Origin: CAYVQE01 sp964633205
Lineage (GTDB): Bacteria; Myxococcota; B64-G9
Assembly: GCA_964633205.1 (NCBI GenBank)
Contig: CAZWFN010000025.1
Coordinates: forward strand, 1 to 54,855
Direction: 5' to 3'
Length of the DNA stretch: 54,855 bases
Positions within the stretch are counted from its first letter, which is position 1, and every line of letters starts with the position of its first letter. Below the pieces are notes generated by a model that searched no databases, was not told where the DNA came from, and saw nothing but the letters and a program-made list of their open reading frames with translations. Both the position numbers and the translations under genes were made by a program. Positions 8,732 through 17,574 of this stretch are shown here, piece by piece.

Positions 8732-9616
8732 TCAACCCTGGCGGGTGAGATAGCGCAGCAGCGCCTGGTGGGGCGGCTCGTCGGTGCGCACCAGCTCGTA
8801 GCGCAGCCCGGCACCGGCCAGCGCCCGGCGGTTGGAATCGAGAAAGCGCCGCATCTCTTCCAGGTAGGCCGCACGCACCTCGCGCGGCACGGCCAGCAGC
8901 TGGCGCTCGTCCTCCAGCGACTCGAAACGGGCCGGTTCCTGAAATGGGAACTCGATCTCATCGCGGTCGAGCACGTGGAAGACCATCACCTGATGACCGC
9001 GGGCGGCGACCATCTTCAGGCTGGGCAGCAGGCCGCGGTCATCGTCGAACAGGTCGGACAGCAGCACCAACACCCCGCGGCGCCGGCTGTGCTCGATGAA
9101 GCGAGTGGCCGCTGGTCGCAGGGCGGTCGGCCCCTGGGGACGGGCGGCTTCCAGTTGGCCGACGATCTCGCTCAGCTGATCGCCGCGGGACTGCGGCGGC
9201 ACCCGGGACGGAGCGCTGTCCGACAGGATGCTCAGGCCGGCTGCATCTCCCTGGCGCAGCAACAGGGCAGCCAGGCTGGCAGCCAGCAAGTTGGCGTAAC
9301 CGGCCTTGGTGAACGGGCCCGAGCCATAGCCCATCGAGCCCGACTGATCCACGGCGATGGTCGCCTGCAGGTTGGTCTCGTCCTCGTACTTCTTGACGAC
9401 GTAGCGGTCGAGTCGCCCCAGGGCGCGCCAGTCCAGATGGCGCGGATCGTCGCCGGGGCTGTACTCCTTGTGCTCGACGAACTCGATGCTGACCCCGTGG
9501 CGGGCCGAGCGGTGCAACCCGGCCAGCACCCCCTCGACCACCCGCTGGACCTGGACCGCCAAGCCCCGCAGCCGGGCCAGCAGCTCGGGATCCAGTGGTG
9601 AGGGGGGTGCTCGCAT
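8732..9616 (-). CDS. DUF58 domain protein (MoxR-associated, VWA-like)
   Basis: A 294-residue cytoplasmic protein. The DUF58 signature EYSPGDDPRHLDWRALGR lies near residues 50-67, and a VWA-like MIDAS, DQSGSMG, near 89. Partners are normally MoxR AAA+ ATPases and Bat proteins. Here the BatA-like gene follows directly, but no moxR is found on either side in this window, so the ATPase must be elsewhere. The ATG at 9616 is chosen because homology starts at LDPELLARLRGL; an in-frame ATG at 9640 adds eight residues and cannot be excluded. It is divergent from the kinase gene. Confidence 0.85.
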   Translation of the reverse strand: MRAPPSPLDPELLARLRGLAVQVQRVVEGVLAGLHRSARHGVSIEFVEHKEYSPGDDPRHLDWRALGRLDRYVVKKYEDETNLQATIAVDQSGSMGYGSGPFTKAGYANLLAASLAALLLRQGDAAGLSILSDSAPSRVPPQSRGDQLSEIVGQLEAARPQGPTALRPAATRFIEHSRRRGVLVLLSDLFDDDRGLLPSLKMVAARGHQVMVFHVLDRDEIEFPFQEPARFESLEDERQLLAVPREVRAAYLEEMRRFLDSNRRALAGAGLRYELVRTDEPPHQALLRYLTRQG

Positions 9617-9760
9617 GGCTCCGTTCCGGCGCGTCGGCATCCGACCGTCGGGCCGCCGCCATATCTGGTCGCGCCGTCGGCGGCCGGGCCCGAAGGCTCG
9701 AGTCTAACCGCAAAACCCGATCCGCTTCCAGCCCGCTGAAGCTGCGCTGCTGGCTTCGGC

Positions 9761-9790
9761 TTGCGCTGCGCGGGCGCGGTTCTGTATACA
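9761..9790 (+). promoter_or_regulatory. Candidate promoter of the Ser/Thr kinase gene
   Basis: TTGCGC (9761-9766), 18-nt spacer, TATACA (9785-9790). The -10 lies in an 8-bp palindrome, TGTATACA (9783-9790). The predicted start is near 9797, about 50 nt before the kinase ATG. Confidence 0.4.
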
Positions 9791-9848
9791 TGGAGGGGAT
9801 CTTCGGACCCCGGCCGAGCGTCCCACTCTCGGGGGACTGGACCGCGCG

Positions 9849-11978
9849 ATGACCGAGCAGTTCGGCAAATATCGCTTGGAGCGCAAGCTGGCCGTGGGCG
9901 GCATGGCCGAGATCTTCCTGGCCACCCACCAGGGCCCCGAGGGCTTCCAGAAGCACGTGGCCATCAAGCGCATCCTGCCGCATCTGACCGAAGACCAGGA
10001 CTTCGTCACCATGTTCCTGGACGAGGCCCGGCTGGTGGCGCGGTTCAACCACCCGAACATCGTCCAGATCTTCGAGCTGGGCGAAGTGGATGGCCAGTAC
10101 TTCCTGTCCATGGAGTTCGTCCACGGTGTCTCCATGTCCAGGCTGCTCAAGGCCGCGCGCAAGCAAGGCCGGCCATTGCCGCTGGAATACGGCGCCAAGG
10201 TCGTCAGCCACGCCTGCGAGGGCCTGGAGTATGCCCACAGCTTCACCGACGCCGACGGTACCTCGCTGAACCTGATCCACCGCGACGTCAGCCCCCAGAA
10301 CCTGATGCTCAGCTACGACGGCGTGGTCAAGGTGCTCGATTTCGGCATCGCCAAGGCGGCGGGCAACATCTACCAGACCCGGACGTCTTCGCTCAAGGGC
10401 AAGGCGGCCTACATGTCGCCGGAGCAGATCACCCAGAAGTCGGGGCTCGACCGGCGCTCCGACATCTTCTCCTTGGGCATCGTCTTGTTCGAGTTCGCCA
10501 CCGGCGGGCGGCCCTTCGGCGGCGATACCGAACTCGAGCTGATGATGTCGATCGTCAAGAAGAACGCCCCGGACCCGCGCGCGCTGGAGCAGACCATCCC
10601 GGCGGAGCTGGCGGCCGTCATCGGCCGGGCGCTGCACAAGGACCGGCAACAGCGCTACCAGACCTGCCGCGAGCTGCGCCAGGACCTGGAAGAGCTGCTG
10701 ATGGGACGCCGGGTGCTGGTCGACAACTACACGCTGGGCGCCTTCGCCCGCGAGCTGATCCCACCGGGCGATGCCGGTGTGGGCTACTCGGTGCCGACGC
10801 CCTCGCGCCCACCGCTGGCCGAGCCCAGCACCCCCCCCTCGCCCCGGCCCGAGCCCCGGGCGCCGGCGACCGCCGGGGCCGACGCGCCGACCGTGATGAC
10901 CCCCTCGGAGCAGCTGCGGCCCGTACTCGAGCAACAGCAGGCCGTGGCCGTCCCGGCCGCCGAGCCCGGGCCGGCCTCCCAATCCGGTGCGCCGGCGCCA
11001 GCGGCCCCCGCGCCGCAGCGGCGGCGGCCCTGGACCGGGCTGCTGTTGGTGCTGCTGCTGATGGCCATCGGCGCCGGCACCGGGGTGCTGCTGTTCGGCG
11101 ACGGCGGGCTGGCCGGCGGTGCGGGGCAGCCGGATTCCAGCCCGGCCGCGAGCGCCCGCAGCGATCAGCCGCCCGCTGGCTCGCCGCCGGCGGCCGCAGC
11201 TGACGACGAGCCCGGGTCCGGCGCGGCCGGGGCCGAGGCATCCACGGCGGCGGCCGGCGTTGCCGAGCCGGAGGAGCCAGCGGAGCCAGCGGAGCTGGAC
11301 CCGGCGCAGCAGCCGGGGACCGCGGCGGCGGATGGGCCGGCCGATGCCGCGCAGCCGGTCGCCTCCCGGCAGCCGCAGGCCGAGGTCGACCGGCGCGGCG
11401 CAGCCGAGCCACGCGCCAAGAAGCGGGTCGAGCGGCGCCGCCGGCGGGCCGGGGTGCGGCCGCGGAGCCGGCCTCGGGCGCGGCCCGAGCGCCAGCCCGA
11501 GCCCGCGCCGGAACCCGAGCGCCAGCCGCGCCCCGGGGGCGAGCGGGTGGCCGCGGCCGCCAAGGCCGGTTTCCTGGTGGTCGACACCCGCCCCTGGACC
11601 AACGTGCAGATCGACGGCACCGCCTATGGCGCCACGCCCCTGGGGCCGGTGGAGCTGCAGCCCGGGATGCACGAGGTGGTGCTGGCCAACAAGGCCAAGG
11701 GCATCCGCCTGGCGCGTTCGATGCGCATCCTGCCGGGCCAGACCCAGCGGCTGCGGGAGAAGTTCGGCCAGGGCTTGTTGCAGGTGTTCGTCAAGCCCTT
11801 CGGCGAGGTATCCGTCAACGGGGTCCGCCACGGCATGACACCGCTGGACGGTCCGATCGAGCTCTATGAAGGCCGCCACGCGGTAGAGGTCATCTGCAAG
11901 CGCACCGGCAAGCGCCAGACCCGCAAGGTGCGGATTCGGCCCGGGGCCACCCGCAAGCTGATCTTCGATCTGCGCTGA
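9849..11978 (+). CDS. Transmembrane Ser/Thr protein kinase with PEGA-like repeats
   Basis: A 709-residue Hanks-type kinase. The Gly-rich loop is near 16-20 and catalytic Lys40 lies in VAIK. The HRD loop is His144-Asp146 with Asn151 (HRDVSPQN), DFG is 164-166, and SPE follows near 190. A Pro/Ala-rich juxtamembrane linker leads to one TM helix at about 395-417. A long Pro/Ala/Arg/Glu-rich extracytoplasmic linker follows. The last 140 residues form two PEGA-like units (NVQIDGTAYGATPLGPVEL and VSVNGVRHGMTPLDGPIEL). This is the arrangement of many myxobacterial sensor kinases, with a cytoplasmic catalytic domain and a periplasmic sensor, possibly for cell-wall ligands. The substrate is unknown. 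All catalytic residues are present, so it should be active. Confidence 0.92.
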   Translation: MTEQFGKYRLERKLAVGGMAEIFLATHQGPEGFQKHVAIKRILPHLTEDQDFVTMFLDEARLVARFNHPNIVQIFELGEVDGQYFLSMEFVHGVSMSRLLKAARKQGRPLPLEYGAKVVSHACEGLEYAHSFTDADGTSLNLIHRDVSPQNLMLSYDGVVKVLDFGIAKAAGNIYQTRTSSLKGKAAYMSPEQITQKSGLDRRSDIFSLGIVLFEFATGGRPFGGDTELELMMSIVKKNAPDPRALEQTIPAELAAVIGRALHKDRQQRYQTCRELRQDLEELLMGRRVLVDNYTLGAFARELIPPGDAGVGYSVPTPSRPPLAEPSTPPSPRPEPRAPATAGADAPTVMTPSEQLRPVLEQQQAVAVPAAEPGPASQSGAPAPAAPAPQRRRPWTGLLLVLLLMAIGAGTGVLLFGDGGLAGGAGQPDSSPAASARSDQPPAGSPPAAAADDEPGSGAAGAEASTAAAGVAEPEEPAEPAELDPAQQPGTAAADGPADAAQPVASRQPQAEVDRRGAAEPRAKKRVERRRRRAGVRPRSRPRARPERQPEPAPEPERQPRPGGERVAAAAKAGFLVVDTRPWTNVQIDGTAYGATPLGPVELQPGMHEVVLANKAKGIRLARSMRILPGQTQRLREKFGQGLLQVFVKPFGEVSVNGVRHGMTPLDGPIELYEGRHAVEVICKRTGKRQTRKVRIRPGATRKLIFDLR

Positions 11979-12018
11979 GCCGAATTTCCCCCGGCGGCTC
12001 CGGGCCGGCCGGCGCTGC

Positions 12019-13329
12019 TCACTCGGGCAGCAGCTGGCCGGGTCGGGGCAGATCGGCGATGACCGCCATGCCCGGCCGCAGGCTGAGCTCGAGCCGCCCG
12101 GCCGGCATGGTGGTGTCGCCCTGGCGCATGGCGAAGCCGATCGCATTGCGCGTCGCCGGCACCCCGGCGGCGGCGTAGAAGCCCTTGACGCTGGTGGCCG
12201 CAAGCTCCAGCTCGGGCAGCAAGAAGCTCTCGGCGGCGAAGTAGTAGATCCGGCCCGGCGCCGGCGGCGCGATGGCCAGCCCGACGGTGATGTTGGCCAT
12301 CGGCCGCGCCATGCCCGGCGTGCAGTCCGGCGTGCGGCCGATGATCAGGCCCCGCTCCGAGCCCAGCCCGGCGATGGTACCGCTGGTGAACGTCTCGTAG
12401 ACATCGGCCGGTACCGCGAACAGCCCCTGGGTGGCGGTCCCGGCCACGCAGCCATCGGCCCGCAGGGCGAACCCGGCATGAACGGTGGGGACCACCTCGG
12501 ACCCGGCCTGGCTCTCGCCGCCAGCCACCTCGAGCAGGTAGCGGCGGTTGGTCTCCACCTCGGTCAGGGCATAGACCCCGTGGCCGCCGGCGTCGGCCAG
12601 CACCGGCACCCGGGCCAGCTCCTGATACGGCGCCTCGGCCGCGCGCAGGACGACCTCCAGGCCGACGGTGCGATCGGATGTACCGGGCGCGGGGAAGAGG
12701 TTGACCCGACCGGTCACCGCGCAGCGCTCCGGGCTGGCGGGCGGCTGGGAGGGGGCGTCGAGCAGGCAGTCGATGTCGGCCGCAGCCGGCTCGTCGGGCA
12801 CCAGCGGGGCCGCGGCCGGCTCCGGAACACAGGCCGCGCCGATGCACAGCGCCGGCGGCGGGCAGGACTGCGGCGAGCAATCCGGCCACGGCCGACACAG
12901 CCCGGTGCCCAGGTCGCAGGTCGCCCCGTCGCCGCAATCGGACTCCTGCGCGCAGGGGGCGGAGCAGGCACCGATGTCGGCGTTGCAGCGCTGGCCGCCG
13001 CTGCAGCTGGCCACCACCCGGTGGGAGATGCCGTCGTCCTCGCACTGCTCCACCCAGTCCCCCTCTCCCCCGCAGCGGAAGGCGCCCGGGATGCAGCCTG
13101 CGACCTCGTCCGGCGCCCGGCAGCGGCCGATGCGCTCGTCGGGCGACACCGGCGCCTGCACGCAGACCATTGCGGCTGGGCACGGCCGGTCGGCGGCGCA
13201 GCGTTTTTCGGCCAGGCCCATGTCGCCCAGCGCGCAACCGCCGGCCGCCAGGCCCAGCCCGGCCGCCAGCAGCGAGTGCAAGCGAGGCGGGTGCAGAACG
13301 AAGCCGCGCTGGGAGCTGCCCGGCTTCAT
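12019..13329 (-). CDS. Cys-rich lipoprotein, paralogue of upstream gene
   Basis: A 436-residue predicted lipoprotein: signal segment near 20-30 and lipobox AAGGC. About 150 residues rich in cysteines follow in pairs (KRCAADRPCP, QRCNADIGAC, ESDCGDGATCDLGTGLC). The C-terminal half looks like beta-sandwich, carboxypeptidase-regulatory-like sequence (LEVVLRAAEAPYQ, RRYLLEVAGGE), ending in LSLRPGMAVIADL. It shares this plan and several motifs (GLIIGRTPDC versus GLVFGRLRDCDG) with the gene just upstream. Its ATG (13329-13327) overlaps the upstream TGA (13328-13326) as ATGA, so translation is coupled. Myxobacterial-type genomes contain many such surface lipoproteins; the function is unknown. Confidence 0.8.
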   Translation of the reverse strand: MKPGSSQRGFVLHPPRLHSLLAAGLGLAAGGCALGDMGLAEKRCAADRPCPAAMVCVQAPVSPDERIGRCRAPDEVAGCIPGAFRCGGEGDWVEQCEDDGISHRVVASCSGGQRCNADIGACSAPCAQESDCGDGATCDLGTGLCRPWPDCSPQSCPPPALCIGAACVPEPAAAPLVPDEPAAADIDCLLDAPSQPPASPERCAVTGRVNLFPAPGTSDRTVGLEVVLRAAEAPYQELARVPVLADAGGHGVYALTEVETNRRYLLEVAGGESQAGSEVVPTVHAGFALRADGCVAGTATQGLFAVPADVYETFTSGTIAGLGSERGLIIGRTPDCTPGMARPMANITVGLAIAPPAPGRIYYFAAESFLLPELELAATSVKGFYAAAGVPATRNAIGFAMRQGDTTMPAGRLELSLRPGMAVIADLPRPGQLLPE

Positions 13330-14705
13330 GGAATATCCAACCGCGGTCGGTCGAACAGGACCAGGCTGGCCGCGTTGGCAAACACCCGCAGCGGCCGCAC
13401 CTTCAGCGACAGCGCGGTGTCGCCGGAGCGCACCAGCGCGGTGGCCAGCCCGCGAAGCGGCAGGGCGTTGGTGGCCACGAAGAAGCCCGAGCCGTCGCTG
13501 GCGCTGGCCTGCGGAGCGGGCACCCCGTTGTCCAGGTAGTAGAGCCGATGGTGGGGGTTGGACAGACCGCCGCAGCCGTTCTGCAGCTTGTTGCCGTCGC
13601 AGTCGCGCAGCCGGCCGAACACCAGGCCGCGTTCCGGGTCGGCCACCACGCCGGCCGCATTGGCGTAGCTGTCGTAGTTGGCCCGGTAGAGCGCCGGGGC
13701 GGCGAACTCGATGCTGCCGGCGGTGCACTGATCGGCGCGCAGCACCAGGCCGAAGGTGTACAGGGTGGCAAAAGGGAACTCCCCGGACTCGCGGCCCTGG
13801 ACCTCGAGCGCCAGCCGGGTGTTGGTCGGCAGTTGGTCGAACCGGTACTGGGCCAGACCGCCGTCGTCGAAGGCCGAGGTGGCGGCCAGCGGCGATTCCG
13901 TCTGGCCGCGCAGCAGCGACTCGGCCCGGTGGATGCGGATGGTCAAACCGATGGCCTCGGCCAGCGATTGGTTGTTGTAGAAGTTGACCACCCGCCCTTC
14001 CAGGGCACAGTCGGCCGGCTCCGCCGGCGGATCGACCGGGGCGGTCTGGTAGCAGCCCAGCGCGGGATCCGTCTCGCCGGCGGTCAGCGCCTCGTCCAGC
14101 GGCGGGGCGGTGCAGGCGCCCGGATCGCCGATGCAGCTGCTCGGCGCGGCGCAGGCCTGATCCTCGAAGCACACACCCGGCGCTAGGCACTTGCGGCTGG
14201 ACAGGTCGCAGCTGGCGGCGGGCCATTCGGCGCAGTCGTCGTCGTCGTCACAGTACGGCTTGCAGGCCGGATCGAGTGGATCGCAGTACTGGCTGGCCGG
14301 ATCGCACTGCTCCACCAGCTCGATGGTTCCCGATTCGGGATCGCAGCGGATGACCGCATCCAGCTCGGCGTTGCAGCGTTTCACTCCGGGCTGCGAGCAG
14401 TCGCCGCCATCGTCTCCGCCCCCGTCCCCGTCGCCCCCGTAGCCGCCGTCGTCCCCGTCTCCGGGGCCGCCGTCCGGGGCGCTGGCCAGGCACACCGCGC
14501 TGTCGCCTTGGGCCACGCAGACCAGCTCACCCGGACAGGGGTGGTCCTGGTCGCAGCGCTTGCCCGCCGGGTCGAGATCGAAGGCGCACCCGGATGCCAG
14601 CAGCAAGGCCCAGCTCAGCCCGAGCAGCGCCCGGCCGGGCGCGGCGCCGGCCCGGCCCGGGTGGGCCGGATCGCAGCGCGATCGGCTGTGGCTCAGCTCG
14701 TTCAT
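13326..14705 (-). CDS. Cys-rich lipoprotein with Asp/Gly-rich linker
   Basis: A 459-residue predicted lipoprotein. After a basic N-terminus and hydrophobic segment comes the lipobox LASGC (near residue 40). It continues with KRCDQDHPCPGELVC, then an Asp/Gly linker (GDGDDGGYGGDGDGGGDD) like those of many deltaproteobacterial lipoproteins. Next comes a cysteine-rich part (CDPASQYCDPLDPACKPYC), then a beta-rich C-terminal region (RVVNFYNNQSLAEAIGLTI). It is paralogous to the next gene and coupled to it through ATGA. It starts 27 nt after the stop of the TPR gene, so the three form one operon. Likely outer-membrane or surface located; ligand unknown. Confidence 0.8.
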   Translation of the reverse strand: MNELSHSRSRCDPAHPGRAGAAPGRALLGLSWALLLASGCAFDLDPAGKRCDQDHPCPGELVCVAQGDSAVCLASAPDGGPGDGDDGGYGGDGDGGGDDGGDCSQPGVKRCNAELDAVIRCDPESGTIELVEQCDPASQYCDPLDPACKPYCDDDDDCAEWPAASCDLSSRKCLAPGVCFEDQACAAPSSCIGDPGACTAPPLDEALTAGETDPALGCYQTAPVDPPAEPADCALEGRVVNFYNNQSLAEAIGLTIRIHRAESLLRGQTESPLAATSAFDDGGLAQYRFDQLPTNTRLALEVQGRESGEFPFATLYTFGLVLRADQCTAGSIEFAAPALYRANYDSYANAAGVVADPERGLVFGRLRDCDGNKLQNGCGGLSNPHHRLYYLDNGVPAPQASASDGSGFFVATNALPLRGLATALVRSGDTALSLKVRPLRVFANAASLVLFDRPRLDIP

Positions 14706-14732
14706 CCGGCTCTCATCGGATCGTGGCCGCCA

Positions 14733-15500
14733 TCAGAAACAGATGCCGGCGCGCAGCCCGCGCAGGTTGGGTGCCAGGCCGATCTCGACCCCGGCCCGCT
14801 CGCCGCCGGGCCCGTGGTCCTCGACGAAGAACAGCACCACCGCGGTGGCCAGCAGCGCTCCGCCGACGCCGAACAGCACGTTGGCGCCCAGGCCCAAGTC
14901 CTTGGCCTCGCTGCGCAGCGCGGCGGCCCGGTCGGCCCAGGGTTCGTCCTCGAAGTTGGATTCCTTCTGCAGCGCCAGGCCACCCAGCACGCCGGCGCCG
15001 GCCAGCGCGGCGGCGCCCACCCCGGCCGTCACCCAGGTCCAGACGCGGCCGCGCGCCGGTGCCGGGGCCGCGCCGGGTGGTGGCCGATCCAGCGGCGGGC
15101 GCTGCGGCTGCTGCTGGGGAGGCTGGTCCGCCGGAGGCTCGGGCGGCGCCACCCGTTGGCGGACGCGTTCGAGCACCTCGACGATCTTGGGCGAGGTGTC
15201 CTCCGGCGCCGCGATGCCGGGAGCGGCTTCGATGGCCCGGGCGAAGTCGCGCTCGGCCTGCTGGCGATCGCCCAGGGTGAAGTGCACCAGGCCGGTGTAG
15301 AGGTGGACCCGGGCCTGCTGGGCCGCGGGCAGATCGCCGCGGCGCTCGATTTCCTGCAGCAGCTCGAGGGCCTTCTGGTACTCGAAGCTCTCGTAGGCGG
15401 CGATCGCCGCGTCGAGCGACGCCGGCTCGGCGTGGACCGGCGCCGCGCCCAGCGCCAGGCCGAGCCAGAGGGCCAAGGGCAGCAAGGCATTTGTTTTCAT
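14733..15500 (-). CDS. Periplasmic TPR protein with C-terminal membrane segments
   Basis: A 255-residue protein with a signal peptide ending near PVHA (residue 24). TPR-like helices follow (YQKALELLQEIER, VHLYTGLVHFTLGDRQQAERDF), then a Pro/Gln-rich linker. Two hydrophobic helices come last, WVTAGVGAAALAGAGVLGGL and LFGVGGALLATAVVLFFVE. This plan is frequent in Myxococcota proteins of unknown role. It is the first gene of the operon with the two lipoproteins. No Shine-Dalgarno precedes the ATG, and a possible -10 (TATCGA) lies only 7 nt before it, suggesting a leaderless mRNA. It is divergent from the TSP3-OmpA gene. Confidence 0.8.
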   Translation of the reverse strand: MKTNALLPLALWLGLALGAAPVHAEPASLDAAIAAYESFEYQKALELLQEIERRGDLPAAQQARVHLYTGLVHFTLGDRQQAERDFARAIEAAPGIAAPEDTSPKIVEVLERVRQRVAPPEPPADQPPQQQPQRPPLDRPPPGAAPAPARGRVWTWVTAGVGAAALAGAGVLGGLALQKESNFEDEPWADRAAALRSEAKDLGLGANVLFGVGGALLATAVVLFFVEDHGPGGERAGVEIGLAPNLRGLRAGICF

Positions 15501-15507
15501 GCGTTAT

Positions 15508-15536
15508 TCGATAGCACAGCGGGCGCTGCAGGGCAA
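15508..15536 (-). promoter_or_regulatory. Possible promoter giving a leaderless TPR-gene transcript
   Basis: Minus strand: TTGCCC (15536-15531), 17-nt spacer, TATCGA (15513-15508), then 7 nt to the ATG at 15500. If real, transcription starts at or next to the start codon. Confidence 0.35.
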
Positions 15537-15555
15537 GCCGGCGGCCGGCGCGGCT

Positions 15556-15585
15556 TTGACCCCCGGGGCTGCGGTGGTCTATGCT
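15556..15585 (+). promoter_or_regulatory. Candidate promoter of the TSP3-OmpA gene
   Basis: TTGACC (15556-15561), 18-nt spacer, TATGCT (15580-15585). The predicted start is near 15592, with the AGGAGG site (15609-15614) and ATG (15621) properly downstream. Confidence 0.55.
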
Positions 15586-15620
15586 GCCAGGTGCTCCGCG
15601 CAATGGACAGGAGGCGGGAC

Positions 15621-17537
15621 ATGCGAAGCTGGCGGGTCTGGTTGGCGACGGCTGTGCTGTTGGCGAACGGCGAGGTGTGTGCCCAGCAAGCGATCGCGGC
15701 CGACGGGCTGGATATCGAACGTTTCAAGCCGGCCCTGGACAGCCAGGGCCTGGTGTTGACCGAGGCCGGGCAGGGCGAGACGGCCGGCGATCTGAACCTC
15801 GGCTTCTACCTGCACTACGCCTATCGGCCCCTGGTGCTGCGCGACGCCGGCGGCGAGCACCTGCGCAGCCTGGTCGACGATCGCCTGGCGGCCAGCTTCA
15901 TCCTGTCGATGGGCATGTTCGACTGGTTGACCGTCGGGGTAGAGGTGCCGGCCGTGCTGTGGCAGGCGGGCGAGCTGTTCGGCGGTGACGGGGGCGGGAC
16001 GGGCCTGGCGGCGGCCGGGCTGGGCGACATCCGGGTCGGCGTCAAGCTGACCATGCTGCGCCAGCAGCAGCACGGCATCTCGCTGGCGGCCCTGCTGCCG
16101 CTGACCCTGCCCTCGGGCGACGAGCGGTCCTACATGGGCGGCGAGACGGTCAGTGCCATGCCCGGGCTGGCCCTGTCGCGCACCCTGCTCGACGGCATGC
16201 TGCTGCTGGCCGTCAACCTGGGCGCCTGGGTCCAACAGTCGTCCAGCATCGGTGCGCTGACGGCCGGCCACGAGCTGTACTACCGTTTCGGCGCCCGGCT
16301 GAACCTGGACGATTGGAGCCTGTCGGGCGAGGGGGTGGGCGGCGCCCGGATCGAGAGCATCGGCAGCAACCAGCCCGAGGAGACACCGCTGGAGTGGCTG
16401 CTGGCGGTGCACTATCACACGCCCTGGGATCTGCACCTGACGCTGGGCGGGGCGATGGGCACCCTGTCGGGCTGGGGCACGCCGCACGCCCGCGCATTTT
16501 TCGGGCTGGCCTGGTCGCCCCGGGTGCACGATCAGGATGGGGACGGTCTGGCCGACGACCAGGACCGCTGCCCGGCGCAGCCGGGCCCCCGGGACAACGA
16601 CGGTTGCCCGTGGCAAGACAGCGACGGCGATGGCCTGACCGACGATCGCGACGACTGTCCCGAGAAGCCGGGGCCGGTAGAAAACCAAGGTTGCCCCTGG
16701 CCGGACAGCGATCAGGACGGGCTGGCCGACAATGCCGACGAGTGTCCGCAGCAGCCGGGCCCGGCCGCCAACAAGGGCTGCCCCTGGGGCGATGCCGACG
16801 GCGACGGCCTGACCGACAACGTCGACGCCTGCCCCGCCGAGGCCGGGCCGGCGGCCAACAAGGGCTGTCCCTTCCCGGATCGCGACGACGACGGGGTGGT
16901 CGATGTCGATGACGACTGTCCCGACGAGCCCGGACCGGTGGCCAACAAGGGCTGTCCCTGGGGCGATGCCGACGGCGACGGCCTGGCCGACAACGTCGAC
17001 CAGTGCCCGCACCAGAAAGAAGACATGGACGGCTTCGAAGATGACGATGGCTGTCCGGATCCGGACAACGACAAGGACGGAATTCCCGACGTCGACGACC
17101 GCTGTCCCGACGAGCCCGAGGTCATCAACGGTTACCGTGACGAAGACGGCTGCCCGGACAAGGGCAAGGTGGTGGTGATCGTCAAGAAGGAGAAGATCGA
17201 GATTCTGCAGCGGGTCCTCTTCGCCACCGGCAAGGCGATCATCAAGCGCCGTTCGCACAGCCTGCTCGACCAGGTGGCCCAGACCCTGCGGGCCCACGAT
17301 GAGATCGCCAAGGTGCGCATCGAGGGCCACACCGACGCCCAGGGCGGCGAGCGTTACAACCGGCGCCTCAGCCAGCGGCGCGCCGAGGCGGTCCGCCGCT
17401 ACCTGATCGACAAGGGTGTGGCGCCCGAGCGCCTGGAGGCCAAGGGCTACGGCGAGTCCAAGCCCATCGCCTCGAACCGCACCGCCAAGGGCCGGCGCCA
17501 GAACCGGCGGGTGGAGTTCACCATCATCGAACAGTGA
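15621..17537 (+). CDS. OmpA-family outer-membrane protein with thrombospondin type 3 repeats
   Basis: A 638-residue protein: signal peptide (MRSWRVWLATAVLLANGEVCA), then about 270 residues resembling an outer-membrane beta barrel. Residues about 303-515 hold calcium-binding TSP3 repeats of the form DxDGDGLxDxxDxCP...GPxxNxGCP, about six to seven copies. Residues 516-636 form the OmpA C-terminal peptidoglycan-binding domain (VLFATGKAIIKRRSHSLLD, IEGHTDAQGGERYNRRLSQRRA). It should tether the outer membrane to the cell wall through a Ca-stabilised spacer. AGGAGG lies 6 nt before the ATG at 15621; an ATG at 15603 is in frame but lies before that site. It is monocistronic and ends in a strong hairpin shared with the convergent NusG-like gene. 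Confidence 0.9.
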   Translation: MRSWRVWLATAVLLANGEVCAQQAIAADGLDIERFKPALDSQGLVLTEAGQGETAGDLNLGFYLHYAYRPLVLRDAGGEHLRSLVDDRLAASFILSMGMFDWLTVGVEVPAVLWQAGELFGGDGGGTGLAAAGLGDIRVGVKLTMLRQQQHGISLAALLPLTLPSGDERSYMGGETVSAMPGLALSRTLLDGMLLLAVNLGAWVQQSSSIGALTAGHELYYRFGARLNLDDWSLSGEGVGGARIESIGSNQPEETPLEWLLAVHYHTPWDLHLTLGGAMGTLSGWGTPHARAFFGLAWSPRVHDQDGDGLADDQDRCPAQPGPRDNDGCPWQDSDGDGLTDDRDDCPEKPGPVENQGCPWPDSDQDGLADNADECPQQPGPAANKGCPWGDADGDGLTDNVDACPAEAGPAANKGCPFPDRDDDGVVDVDDDCPDEPGPVANKGCPWGDADGDGLADNVDQCPHQKEDMDGFEDDDGCPDPDNDKDGIPDVDDRCPDEPEVINGYRDEDGCPDKGKVVVIVKKEKIEILQRVLFATGKAIIKRRSHSLLDQVAQTLRAHDEIAKVRIEGHTDAQGGERYNRRLSQRRAEAVRRYLIDKGVAPERLEAKGYGESKPIASNRTAKGRRQNRRVEFTIIEQ

Positions 17538-17546
17538 TGCCCGGGC

Positions 17547-17574
17547 GCCCCGGGCCGGTGTCCCGGACCGGGGC
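17547..17574. terminator. Hairpin between convergent genes, likely bidirectional terminator
   Basis: A 7-bp GC stem (17547-17553 with 68-74 of the same line), one G/A mismatch, then 4 more pairs and a 4-nt loop. It lies between the OmpA stop (17537) and the NusG-like stop (17575). There is no T-tract on either strand, so intrinsic termination is not certain. Confidence 0.5.

Noticed and set aside
6713..9601. A 962-codon plus-strand open frame opposite the Bat genes
   Set aside because: Gln/Gly/His-rich translation typical of antisense GC-rich DNA; the minus-strand genes carry DUF58 and BatA motifs.
11979..12018. Terminator between the kinase and the lipoprotein gene
   Set aside because: Only a 5-bp GC stem with an 8-nt loop and no T-tract; such stems occur everywhere in DNA this GC-rich.
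9039..12203. A 1054-codon minus-strand open frame across DUF58 and the kinase gene
   Set aside because: High GC leaves few stop codons. The frame has no domain pattern, and it lies opposite the kinase, whose codons and motifs are clearly real.
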